Positions 8,968-16,087 of a stretch of DNA of 64,000 nt are shown here, in pieces. The DNA comes from an uncultured Prolixibacteraceae bacterium (lineage in GTDB: Bacteria > Bacteroidota > Bacteroidia > Bacteroidales > Prolixibacteraceae). The stretch spans positions 1 through 64,000 of the forward strand of contig CAJXZG010000013.1 in NCBI GenBank assembly GCA_913063265.1, in the 5' to 3' direction. The stretch's first letter is position 1; each line of letters starts with the position of its first letter. The notes beneath the pieces are model-generated. The model searched no databases and had not been told where the DNA came from. It saw only the letters and a program-made list of their open reading frames with translations. The translations under genes and the position numbers were made by a program.

Positions 8968-10905
8968 CTATTTTTGTTTTACTATTTTCTTTTCAAACCT
9001 TTGTTTGGTGGTTTCCCCTTTTACGAAATAAACTCCATTCGGAATTGCGTCCGGTAAAAAAACTGTATCTCCGGCTTTATATTTTTTTACACTTTTTCCT
9101 TGCACATTAAAAACTTCCAGGTAAACAAGCTCCTCACCCACTGGTAATTGTAATGAAAAACTCTCAGAAAAAGGATTGGGATAAATTCTGATTTCGTTGG
9201 ATTCGTTTAACTTATCAACTGAAAGAATCTTATCGGTTTTTGAAATCAGCCATAAATCCGGATCAATTTTTATTTCTGAAACATTGAAACCAACTTCAAC
9301 CACAAACTCCTGATTATTGCTTGTATGATTTAATCTAAAATCTGCCGAATCGGTTTTAGTAAAGTTATACGCTCTAACAGGTACAGGCATTTCATAAAAA
9401 TCCACTGAAGGATGAGTAGTACTTTGTGACAGCACAATACTTAACATATCCTCATTTTGCATTTTAAATTCTGCTGAATAAATCGGATATCCCTCACCAA
9501 AATACCAGTCATTAAAATACTCTATTAAACTTGTATCGCCAACCAACTCCATATGCTTTTGAAAATCAGAGGTTAAAGCAAAACCATTGGCCACTTTCGG
9601 GTCGTTGTAATAATTTCTCATACCTGTAAAGAATGCTTCATCACCAATAATCCACCTTATCATGTGCAACAAATATGCACCTTTGGAGTATGAAAGTCTG
9701 GAGCTAAAAATATCGCTAACATTTGTAGTATCTTTTACATAAACCGAACCATCCGGTTCGCGGGTAATACGATTCACATGACCACTTTTAAAAAAAGGCC
9801 ACCAATATCCATCCTGAAGATTTTCATATACTATTCCGGATAAATAAGTTGCAAATCCTTCATTTAGCCATATATCGTGCCATGAACCACAGGTAATATA
9901 ATTGCCAAACCACTGATGGGCCAACTCGTGGGCAATTAGTTCGTAACCAAAACCTCCCATAAAACTCATGGTTTGATGCTCCATACCACCACCCCAACCA
10001 AATTGAGCATGACCGTATTTTTCATTTGCAAACGGATATTCACCAAATATTTCGTTAAACAGTTCCATAAATTCGATGGTAACTTTTGCATCCTCTTTTG
10101 CTTTATCCAGGTTTTCAGGATAAACATAGTTAAGGATTTCAATTTGTCTTCCATCTTTCAAATCCACCCAATCAGAGAATTCAGCATAATTTGTAACTGC
10201 TATTGCAACCAGATAAGTTACTATAGGGTGACGATGTTTCCAATGCATTCTACGCAATCTGTTTTCTACAGAATTGTATACAACGATTCCGTTACTTGCT
10301 GTTTTATATTGCTCCGGGGTTGTTACAATGATATCCACAGAATCAATTTTATCGACAAGCGACTGTTTACAAGGCCACCACTCCATTGCGCCATAAGGTT
10401 CAGAAAGTGTCCAGATAACTGGAACTCCCTCATGTTCAGCCTGAACAAATGAACCAAATCCCATATCCTCAGCTTCAGGCTCTCCCTGATAATATACTTG
10501 CACAGAATCGATTTGTTCTGTTTCCAAAGGTGTTGACAGGGAGATTGTTAATTTATTGTTTTCATGTATAAAATTTACCATCTGATTATTCTGAACTACA
10601 GAATCGACTGTCAAATTATTGCTTAAATCGAATTCTATCTCACTTAATAGATCAACCTGACTAACAAAATAAGATGTAACGCTTCCTTTTATATACTTAA
10701 TGTTGGGATTGATTTCCCAATCCATTCTTTGATAAATCAAGTTGGTTTTTCTATAACTCCGGCTCTCTTTAAAAAGTGACTTTTTCACAAATCGGGACTT
10801 GTCCTGAAATGCAATTTTATCTGTAAACTCAGGATCCGGTTTTTGAGCAAAAGCAAAAACTGGAACCAGAATTAATACCAGAATATTTATAAGACTTTTT
10901 ATCAT
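8968..10905 (-). CDS. M1 family aminopeptidase with T9SS sorting domain
   Basis: A secreted zinc aminopeptidase of 645 residues. It has a signal peptide (MIKSLINILVLILVPVFAFAQ), an N-terminal beta domain, an exopeptidase motif GGGMEH (305-310), HELAH (326-330) and the third zinc ligand E349 in LNEGFATY. The last 80 residues form a T9SS type A sorting domain (starts IRIYPNPFSESF, ends in a Lys-rich tail), so the enzyme is exported through the outer membrane. It lacks the large ERAP1-like C-terminal domain of long M1 enzymes. It probably trims extracellular peptides. Confidence 0.93.
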   Translation of the reverse strand: MIKSLINILVLILVPVFAFAQKPDPEFTDKIAFQDKSRFVKKSLFKESRSYRKTNLIYQRMDWEINPNIKYIKGSVTSYFVSQVDLLSEIEFDLSNNLTVDSVVQNNQMVNFIHENNKLTISLSTPLETEQIDSVQVYYQGEPEAEDMGFGSFVQAEHEGVPVIWTLSEPYGAMEWWPCKQSLVDKIDSVDIIVTTPEQYKTASNGIVVYNSVENRLRRMHWKHRHPIVTYLVAIAVTNYAEFSDWVDLKDGRQIEILNYVYPENLDKAKEDAKVTIEFMELFNEIFGEYPFANEKYGHAQFGWGGGMEHQTMSFMGGFGYELIAHELAHQWFGNYITCGSWHDIWLNEGFATYLSGIVYENLQDGYWWPFFKSGHVNRITREPDGSVYVKDTTNVSDIFSSRLSYSKGAYLLHMIRWIIGDEAFFTGMRNYYNDPKVANGFALTSDFQKHMELVGDTSLIEYFNDWYFGEGYPIYSAEFKMQNEDMLSIVLSQSTTHPSVDFYEMPVPVRAYNFTKTDSADFRLNHTSNNQEFVVEVGFNVSEIKIDPDLWLISKTDKILSVDKLNESNEIRIYPNPFSESFSLQLPVGEELVYLEVFNVQGKSVKKYKAGDTVFLPDAIPNGVYFVKGETTKQRFEKKIVKQK

Positions 10906-11024
10906 ATGCTAATGGTAAAATCAAACATGGGTGAATTTAAAATTTACAAACAGGTGTTTCAAACTATTGTTTTGATTACGATATTTCAAATAAAACAAAT
11001 TCCGCAATTATTAAGATTAGTACA

Positions 11025-12206
11025 TCACGTTTTTTCCGAAAAATTTATAATACGTCCATCCATATCATTCCCGGTTTCACTGTTTAATGGAAATTTAATT
11101 GGCTTATTATCTCTTGTCGACCGATAAATTGCAGTAAATAATTCAACGGTTTTTCTACCATCTTCGCCTGTTACCAATGGTTCGGTATTGTTTTGAATAG
11201 CTTGCAAAAAATTTTCTATTTGACGCTCCATATAATAAACCATCGGATCGATATTATGAAAATATTCTGAATCTTCTTTATTCCATTTTTCCAGCAATTT
11301 TTCTTCACCGGATACCGACCAGATATCATTTATTGGCGGCTCTAAAATTCCTGACATTCCGGCGATAAACATGGCCCCTCCATCGGTTTGTACACCTACT
11401 GAAGCACCGTTTTCTCCATGAACATGTACCTTACCATAAATCCCGGGTTTTTGCGAATTACTCACAATGACATTCCCGATTGCCCCGTTTTTGAATTTTA
11501 TAATTGCTACGGCCGTATCCTCGACTTCAATATAGGGATGATTTAGATTCTCCCATTTCCCGTAAACCTCATCAATTTCACCCATTAACCAAAGAAGAAT
11601 ATCCAGTTGGTGAGGAGCCTGATTAACCAACACCCCGCCACCTTCCATAAGCCAGGTTCCGCGCCATTCATCAGAATCGTAATAACTTTTATCGCGCCAA
11701 CCGAGCATATTTATTGTTCCAAAAACCGGCTTGCCTATTTTTCCTGATTCAATTGCTTTTTTTACTCTTTGTACTGGTTCATACCAACGCCTTTGACTGA
11801 TAACCCCAAGTTTTACTCCTGCCTTTTTGCAGGCTTCAATCATAGCGTCTGAATCTTCAAGAGTTGATGCCAATGGTTTTTCCACCAAAATATTTACACC
11901 CGATTTTGCTGCTTCTAAAACGGGCTCCAAATGAAACGGATGCGGTGTGCAAACAATTACCAAATCAATATTTTCCTTTTCTGCTAATTCTGAAATTTTA
12001 ATGTAAAAAGGAACATTATATTTTGCTGCAAAATTTTTAGCGGTTTTTTCGGTCCTGCTCCAAACACCGGCAAGTTTTGCATTATCCAGATTGTTAATTG
12101 CCCTTGCGTGCAAATGAGCTACTTTTCCACAGCCCAGGATGGCGATGTTGTAGGAAAAGTCAGAAGTTCGATGTCCGGAGCCGGAAGTATTGTTTTTGTT
12201 GTTCAT
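11025..12206 (-). CDS. Gfo/Idh/MocA family oxidoreductase
   Basis: A NAD(P)-dependent sugar or cyclitol dehydrogenase/oxidoreductase of 393 residues. The Rossmann motif ILGCGKVAHLHARAI begins near residue 23, followed by the catalytic-lysine motif VEKPLAS and the C-terminal alpha/beta domain with GGGVLVNQAPHQLDILLWLMG. The first 19 residues (rich in Ser, Gly and Thr) precede the normal start of the fold and are encoded in a repeat-like stretch. It lies just downstream of the zinc dehydrogenase on the same strand, so the two probably act in one sugar-oxidation route. The substrate is unknown. Confidence 0.9.
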   Translation of the reverse strand: MNNKNNTSGSGHRTSDFSYNIAILGCGKVAHLHARAINNLDNAKLAGVWSRTEKTAKNFAAKYNVPFYIKISELAEKENIDLVIVCTPHPFHLEPVLEAAKSGVNILVEKPLASTLEDSDAMIEACKKAGVKLGVISQRRWYEPVQRVKKAIESGKIGKPVFGTINMLGWRDKSYYDSDEWRGTWLMEGGGVLVNQAPHQLDILLWLMGEIDEVYGKWENLNHPYIEVEDTAVAIIKFKNGAIGNVIVSNSQKPGIYGKVHVHGENGASVGVQTDGGAMFIAGMSGILEPPINDIWSVSGEEKLLEKWNKEDSEYFHNIDPMVYYMERQIENFLQAIQNNTEPLVTGEDGRKTVELFTAIYRSTRDNKPIKFPLNSETGNDMDGRIINFSEKT

Positions 12207-12340
12207 AATTTTGGTCTTATAATACTCCCCGGGTTTAAACCCGGTGTTATTTATATTAAAGTCCTTCGGACTTTTGAATTAAACATCTGTGTAGTAATAG
12301 ATTTTTACTCCCCTCCCACGGAGGGGCTGGGGGAGGCCGG
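12157..12340. repeat. Cluster of extragenic repeat-like palindromes at a gene junction
   Basis: This short junction holds a perfect palindrome CCGGGTTTAAACCCGG at 12229-12244 and a hairpin AAAGTCC-TTC-GGACTTT at 12258-12274. A third hairpin, CCCCTCC-CAC-GGAGGGG at 12310-12326, is followed by a G-rich tail. The style matches REP-like elements of Bacteroidota. The third hairpin encodes the last residues of the dehydrogenase upstream, and a related-looking stretch at 12157-12189 encodes the first residues of the downstream oxidoreductase. Confidence 0.65.
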
Positions 12341-13366
12341 AACTAAAATTACTTTATTTAATCCCGGTTCTTTATTGTACAAACGTTTAAACCATTCTGC
12401 ACCTTCTGAAAGCGGGGCAATAGCAGTAATCATTTTATCGACCTCTATTTTTCCGGACGCTAACAAATCGAGCACCATCTCATATTCTCCATTAATAGCG
12501 CAACTGCCCAAAAGTGAAATTTCAGTGGTTACAATTTTTTGCAAGGGAACTTTTATTTCAGGACTGATATTTCCAATCAATACAGCGGTCCCGCCTTTTC
12601 GCAAATTATCGATACATAAATTTACAGTTTCCGAAATTCCAACCACTTCAAAACCAAAATCAACTCCCCGGTTTTTAGTCAACTCCTTTATCTTTTGAAC
12701 AACATTATTATCTGAACTTTTAAAAGTATGTGTAGCACCAAATTCTCCGGCCAGTTTTAATTTTGTATCATCCAAATCGACAGCGATAATTGGATAGACA
12801 CCTGCAATTTCCAATATCTTTATTACAAACATACCAACCATTCCGGCACCCACAACAACCGCACTTTTGCCAGGTTGAATTTTTGAAATGTTTACCGCAT
12901 GTGCTGCTACTGCAACCGGTTCAACCATAGCTGCCTGTTCATAAGAAACATTGTCAGGAAGCTTGTACAAAATGTGGGCAGGTACAGAAACATAATCTGC
13001 AAAAGCCCCATTCCTCTTGTATTCCTTAGGAGAAACACCAAAAACTTTTCTGTTTTCGCTTAAATTATACCGTCCGTTTAACGTGTACCAGTCGTTTAAT
13101 GGATAAATTGTAGAATCAAAAGTAACCCTGTCGCCTAATTTCCATTCTATTACTTCGGAACCAAGTTCTACAATTTCTCCGGAAGCCTCGTGCCCCATTA
13201 TAATTGGAGGATTTCTTCTTCCGGTACTTCCATCCATACCATGGACATCGCTGCCACAAATACCACATGCTTTTACCTTTATTAAAACTTCTTTAGATTC
13301 AATTACAGGATTAGGAAAATCACGGTAATTAAGTTCCATATATTTGTCTAAAACCAGAGCTTTCAT
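12305..13366 (-). CDS. Zinc-dependent alcohol/sorbitol dehydrogenase-like protein
   Basis: A 353-residue medium-chain dehydrogenase. The catalytic zinc site is intact: C37 in CGICGSD, H59-E60 in GHEASG, and Glu in MVEPVAVAAHA near 148. The cofactor motif is VVGAGMVGM. The structural zinc loop is not intact. The four cysteines expected with CX2CX2CX7C spacing fall on P89, D92, T95 and S103, although the flanking residues (TFDSTIY before, NRKVFGVSPKEYKRNGAF after) are well conserved. The final ten residues, rich in Pro, Ser and Gly, are encoded by an extragenic repeat. It probably oxidises a polyol or sugar with the downstream Gfo/Idh/MocA protein. Confidence 0.9.
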   Translation of the reverse strand: MKALVLDKYMELNYRDFPNPVIESKEVLIKVKACGICGSDVHGMDGSTGRRNPPIIMGHEASGEIVELGSEVIEWKLGDRVTFDSTIYPLNDWYTLNGRYNLSENRKVFGVSPKEYKRNGAFADYVSVPAHILYKLPDNVSYEQAAMVEPVAVAAHAVNISKIQPGKSAVVVGAGMVGMFVIKILEIAGVYPIIAVDLDDTKLKLAGEFGATHTFKSSDNNVVQKIKELTKNRGVDFGFEVVGISETVNLCIDNLRKGGTAVLIGNISPEIKVPLQKIVTTEISLLGSCAINGEYEMVLDLLASGKIEVDKMITAIAPLSEGAEWFKRLYNKEPGLNKVILVPASPSPSVGGE

Positions 13367-13759
13367 TTATCAATTTTGTTTTAAGGTTTTTATTGATTTT
13401 AAAGTGACTTGAAATAACTTATTCATCTAATCAAAAATATTCATTTTCATTAAATGTTTGGTTCTTCATAATTACAAAATTTCAAAAAGCCGGATGTTTA
13501 CGCGTAAAAAAGAACTTATTTATATCTTTTGCAAAAGCAGCCTTTAAAAGATTTAGTTTTATACAAATCGATGCATAAAATCATGAAACACTTTGACCTT
13601 CTGTCAAAAAACCTCAATCGATTATATCTATTGAACGAACCTTCTTCATAATTTGTCCGTATCGTATTAATATGTATTTCAATTCAATTCCCAGACTAAA
13701 AGTTTAAAACTCTAAAATTGAACGAATTAATTTCAATTTAAAGCTAAAAGGATAAAAAC
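13367..13759. other. Intergenic region upstream of the RiPP-like cassette
   Basis: Very AT-rich 393-base gap between divergent genes, expected to hold the promoters for both. I see no exact TAnnTTTG element, no RNA gene and no convincing small gene. A 26-codon open frame at 13571-13651 looks like chance. Confidence 0.5.
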
Positions 13760-15265
13760 ATGTTTACGGAAACGAATAAAGAGAATGTAACATTTAAATC
13801 AGAAGTTTTATCCAATTACAAAAGCAGTTTATCCAATAAACTGTATAAGGTTGAAGATAGTTTTAAAAGTTCCAATCCTTTCCTTTTATTCAATCACGGA
13901 ATTCATTACTGGGTCGCCCTTGACAAACTTGGTACTGAAATTATTCGGGCATTAAATAAAAACAAGAACTTATCAGAATTGAAGAACGAGTTGCTTTTAA
14001 AAGGCGTAATTGATTCTGAAAAATTAGAAAATGAAGTTATCCCGATTTTAAAGTTTTTAATCAAACTAAACTTTATTCAAACTGATAATCTGGACAAAGA
14101 AAGAAATTGGGGAAAGAAGGTATTTCCTTTAAACACTCCTATTCAATATCCATTTGAAGATATTGTTATTAGTCTGGCGGATCAATGCAATCTTGCCTGC
14201 AAATATTGTTTTAATGCAGGAAGTCGTCATTCCCGAATAAATAAAAATTCCCGAATAAAAAAAATAGACAGAAAGTCGATTAAGAAACTTTTAATCAGTT
14301 ATCAGAAGGCAGGTGGTACAGGAGTGATTTTTACCGGTGGAGAACCAACCTTGAATCCTGAATTACTTTCCTTTTTAGAAGATGCCAAAGCGTGTGGACT
14401 TAAAACCAGTCTGATTACAAATGGTACACGTTTAAAGGATCTTCAAATTGATAAGCTGGTTACAGTACTTGATTCCCTGCATGTAAGTATAGACTCTTTA
14501 GATCCTGAAATCAATTCAAAATTATGGGGTATAAAAGTTGAAAAAATACGGGAAGATTTTATTTCCGAATTAGTGAAAATCGGTTCAAAAGCAAGCCAAA
14601 TTGGAGAAAAAATTCGTTTGGTACTGAAGCCTACAATTACAAGGCTTAACCAACATTTACTTTCCGACTTATTTATAGAATGCGGTAAACGACTTTCTCA
14701 ATTCGATTTCGATTTTGATATTACAAAATATGAACCTATCGAAAATAAAGAAGTAAATGCTGAACTTGAGATTTCCCCTAAAGAATATAAAAATTCTTTG
14801 TACTCGGCATTTAAAGCATATTTACAAAACTTAAATCCAGATATAACAGAAATCGATGCTCATTATAAGGCAGAATTATTTGCCCATACCAATGCTGGAA
14901 AAGTGACACCTTCTAACCGACCTGTAAATCTCTCATGCGTTCCATCATTATTTGTAACCAATAACGGCGATGTATATCCATGTCAGGCATTTGAAGTAGC
15001 ACACTTTAAGTTGGGAAATGTATTTGAGCATTCTATTAACGACTTTTTTACCCATAAAGGTTTTTCAATATTACGAACCAAAATGACCCGTGATGATATT
15101 GAAATATGTAAGGATTGTGAATTTCGTTTCCTATGCACCGATCATTGTCATGGCGAATCGTTTAAAAAAATTGGAAAAACAACTGCATTCCGAGGAGATA
15201 AAACATTCGATTGTAAGAAAAGAGTTGTTAAAAGATTATGGTTAGAAACACAGGTTAAAAAATAA
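13760..15265 (+). CDS. Radical SAM/SPASM peptide maturase with N-terminal PqqD-like domain
   Basis: A 501-residue candidate RiPP maturase. Residues about 30-110 look like a PqqD-type winged-helix RiPP recognition element (YWVALDKLGTEIIRALN, then two helices). The radical SAM barrel follows, with CX3CX2C at C143, C147 and C150 and the GGE motif TGGEPTLNP (192-200). The C-terminal SPASM domain carries seven cysteines (393, 408, 450, 453, 459, 463, 485), enough for two auxiliary [4Fe-4S] clusters, with NGDVYPCQAF typical of the family. It is first in a tight operon: the next gene starts 2 bases after its stop. By family knowledge such enzymes form thioether, C-C or related crosslinks in a precursor peptide; which bond forms here cannot be told. 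Confidence 0.9.
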   Translation: MFTETNKENVTFKSEVLSNYKSSLSNKLYKVEDSFKSSNPFLLFNHGIHYWVALDKLGTEIIRALNKNKNLSELKNELLLKGVIDSEKLENEVIPILKFLIKLNFIQTDNLDKERNWGKKVFPLNTPIQYPFEDIVISLADQCNLACKYCFNAGSRHSRINKNSRIKKIDRKSIKKLLISYQKAGGTGVIFTGGEPTLNPELLSFLEDAKACGLKTSLITNGTRLKDLQIDKLVTVLDSLHVSIDSLDPEINSKLWGIKVEKIREDFISELVKIGSKASQIGEKIRLVLKPTITRLNQHLLSDLFIECGKRLSQFDFDFDITKYEPIENKEVNAELEISPKEYKNSLYSAFKAYLQNLNPDITEIDAHYKAELFAHTNAGKVTPSNRPVNLSCVPSLFVTNNGDVYPCQAFEVAHFKLGNVFEHSINDFFTHKGFSILRTKMTRDDIEICKDCEFRFLCTDHCHGESFKKIGKTTAFRGDKTFDCKKRVVKRLWLETQVKK

Positions 15266-15267
15266 AT

Positions 15268-15654
15268 ATGGCAGCTAATCATAACAATAAAATATCGAAG
15301 GACTGCGGAGCTCGTGCACTTTCAAGGGCTTGTAAAATGTTAGGAAAAGAAATATCATATAATCAGATAATTGAGTTAGCAAAACCGCAAAAAAAAGGAG
15401 TATCCTTACTGACCTTAAAACATGCGGCCGAGAACTTAGGATTACAAGTTCAACTCATCCGCACCAACTATTTAAATCTGTGCTTATTGCCAAAACCCAT
15501 AATAGTCCATCTAAGATATAATCACTATGATGTTATTACAAAATGTAATTCACGAAATGTTGAAATCATGGATCGAAAAATATGGAAGAAAACTCCATTA
15601 TGGTTATTCAATTTGGAATGGAGTGGAGCTGCAATGGTTTTATCACTAAAATAA
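15268..15654 (+). CDS. Stand-alone C39-like papain-fold peptidase
   Basis: A 128-residue protein resembling the C39 bacteriocin-leader peptidase domain without its ABC transporter. The putative triad is C13 (SKDCGARALSRACKMLG), H86 (RYNHYDVI) and D102 (VEIMD). The KKGVSLLTLKHAAENLGL helix is typical of C39. The position of the usual oxyanion-hole Gln, six residues before the Cys, is Asn (N7). It has no signal peptide and no membrane segment, so it would act in the cytoplasm. It is placed between maturase and precursor, which suggests cleavage of the precursor leader at its Gly-Gly site. Confidence 0.8.
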   Translation: MAANHNNKISKDCGARALSRACKMLGKEISYNQIIELAKPQKKGVSLLTLKHAAENLGLQVQLIRTNYLNLCLLPKPIIVHLRYNHYDVITKCNSRNVEIMDRKIWKKTPLWLFNLEWSGAAMVLSLK

Positions 15655-15660
15655 AGGAGG
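15654..15660 (+). promoter_or_regulatory. Strong Shine-Dalgarno for the precursor peptide
   Basis: AAGGAGG lies 5 bases before the ATG at 15666 and overlaps the stop codon of the peptidase gene. Such strong sites are uncommon in Bacteroidota. It fixes the start of the small gene and suggests the precursor is translated much more than the two enzymes. Confidence 0.8.
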
Positions 15661-15665
15661 TTAAA

Positions 15666-15908
15666 ATGAAAACGAAAGAAAAAAAAGTTCATGTTCAAAC
15701 ACCAGGATTTGAGCCTATTACCGACAAAGAAGCGGACCAAATTACAGGAGCACTTGATGATCCAATTAATGGTGGGCTTTGCGCTTTACCAGGATTTGCT
15801 TGCAACAAAAAAGGAGGCTTAAAAATTGGTGTATGTGTCATTGCCGGAATTGCCTGGGGTATTTATACACCTATTGGAGGTAAAAAGAAGGATGAAACTG
15901 ATAACTGA
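15666..15908 (+). CDS. Candidate RiPP precursor peptide with double-glycine leader
   Basis: An 80-residue peptide. The N-terminal part is charged and leader-like: PITDKEADQITGA resembles double-glycine leaders, and INGG at 34-37 offers a second cleavage site. Cutting after G37 leaves a 43-residue core with three cysteines (C39, C46, C57), a Gly-rich hydrophobic stretch (GVCVIAGIAWGIYTPIGG) and a charged tail. It is the last gene of the operon with the maturase and C39-like protease, under its own strong SD. The core looks membrane-active and bacteriocin-like, but function is inference. No exporter or immunity gene is adjacent. Confidence 0.75.
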   Translation: MKTKEKKVHVQTPGFEPITDKEADQITGALDDPINGGLCALPGFACNKKGGLKIGVCVIAGIAWGIYTPIGGKKKDETDN

Positions 15909-15952
15909 TATTCAATTGAGTTCCTTTTTATCCGGCAAATAACATGGTTTGG

Positions 15953-15975
15953 TTTTCACTTAATAGTAGTGAAAA
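15953..15975 (+). terminator. Hairpin after the precursor gene, possible weak terminator
   Basis: TTTTCACT pairs with AGTGAAAA around a 7-base loop, 45 bases after the precursor stop. No long T-run follows directly, so termination is uncertain. Confidence 0.3.
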
Positions 15976-16087
15976 TGTTAATTCCCTGCATTTTTTTCGG
16001 TTTAGCCACAGGTAAGAGGTAGTATTTGACTAAGGGAAAGTCATTCAGTCCACCTTTTAACCAGGACAATTATAAAAAATATAAACT

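Noticed and set aside
10906-11127. 73-codon frame on the plus strand between the M1 peptidase and Gfo/Idh/MocA genes
   Set aside because: It overlaps the 3' end of the oxidoreductase gene antisense and has no family features.
13571-13651. 26-codon open frame upstream of the radical SAM gene, considered as a second precursor peptide
   Set aside because: No SD, no leader motif, no Gly-Gly site, and composition as expected by chance in AT-rich DNA.
15582-15665. Upstream extension of the precursor peptide frame into the C39-like gene
   Set aside because: It overlaps the peptidase gene in another frame, and the strong SD before 15666 fixes the real start.
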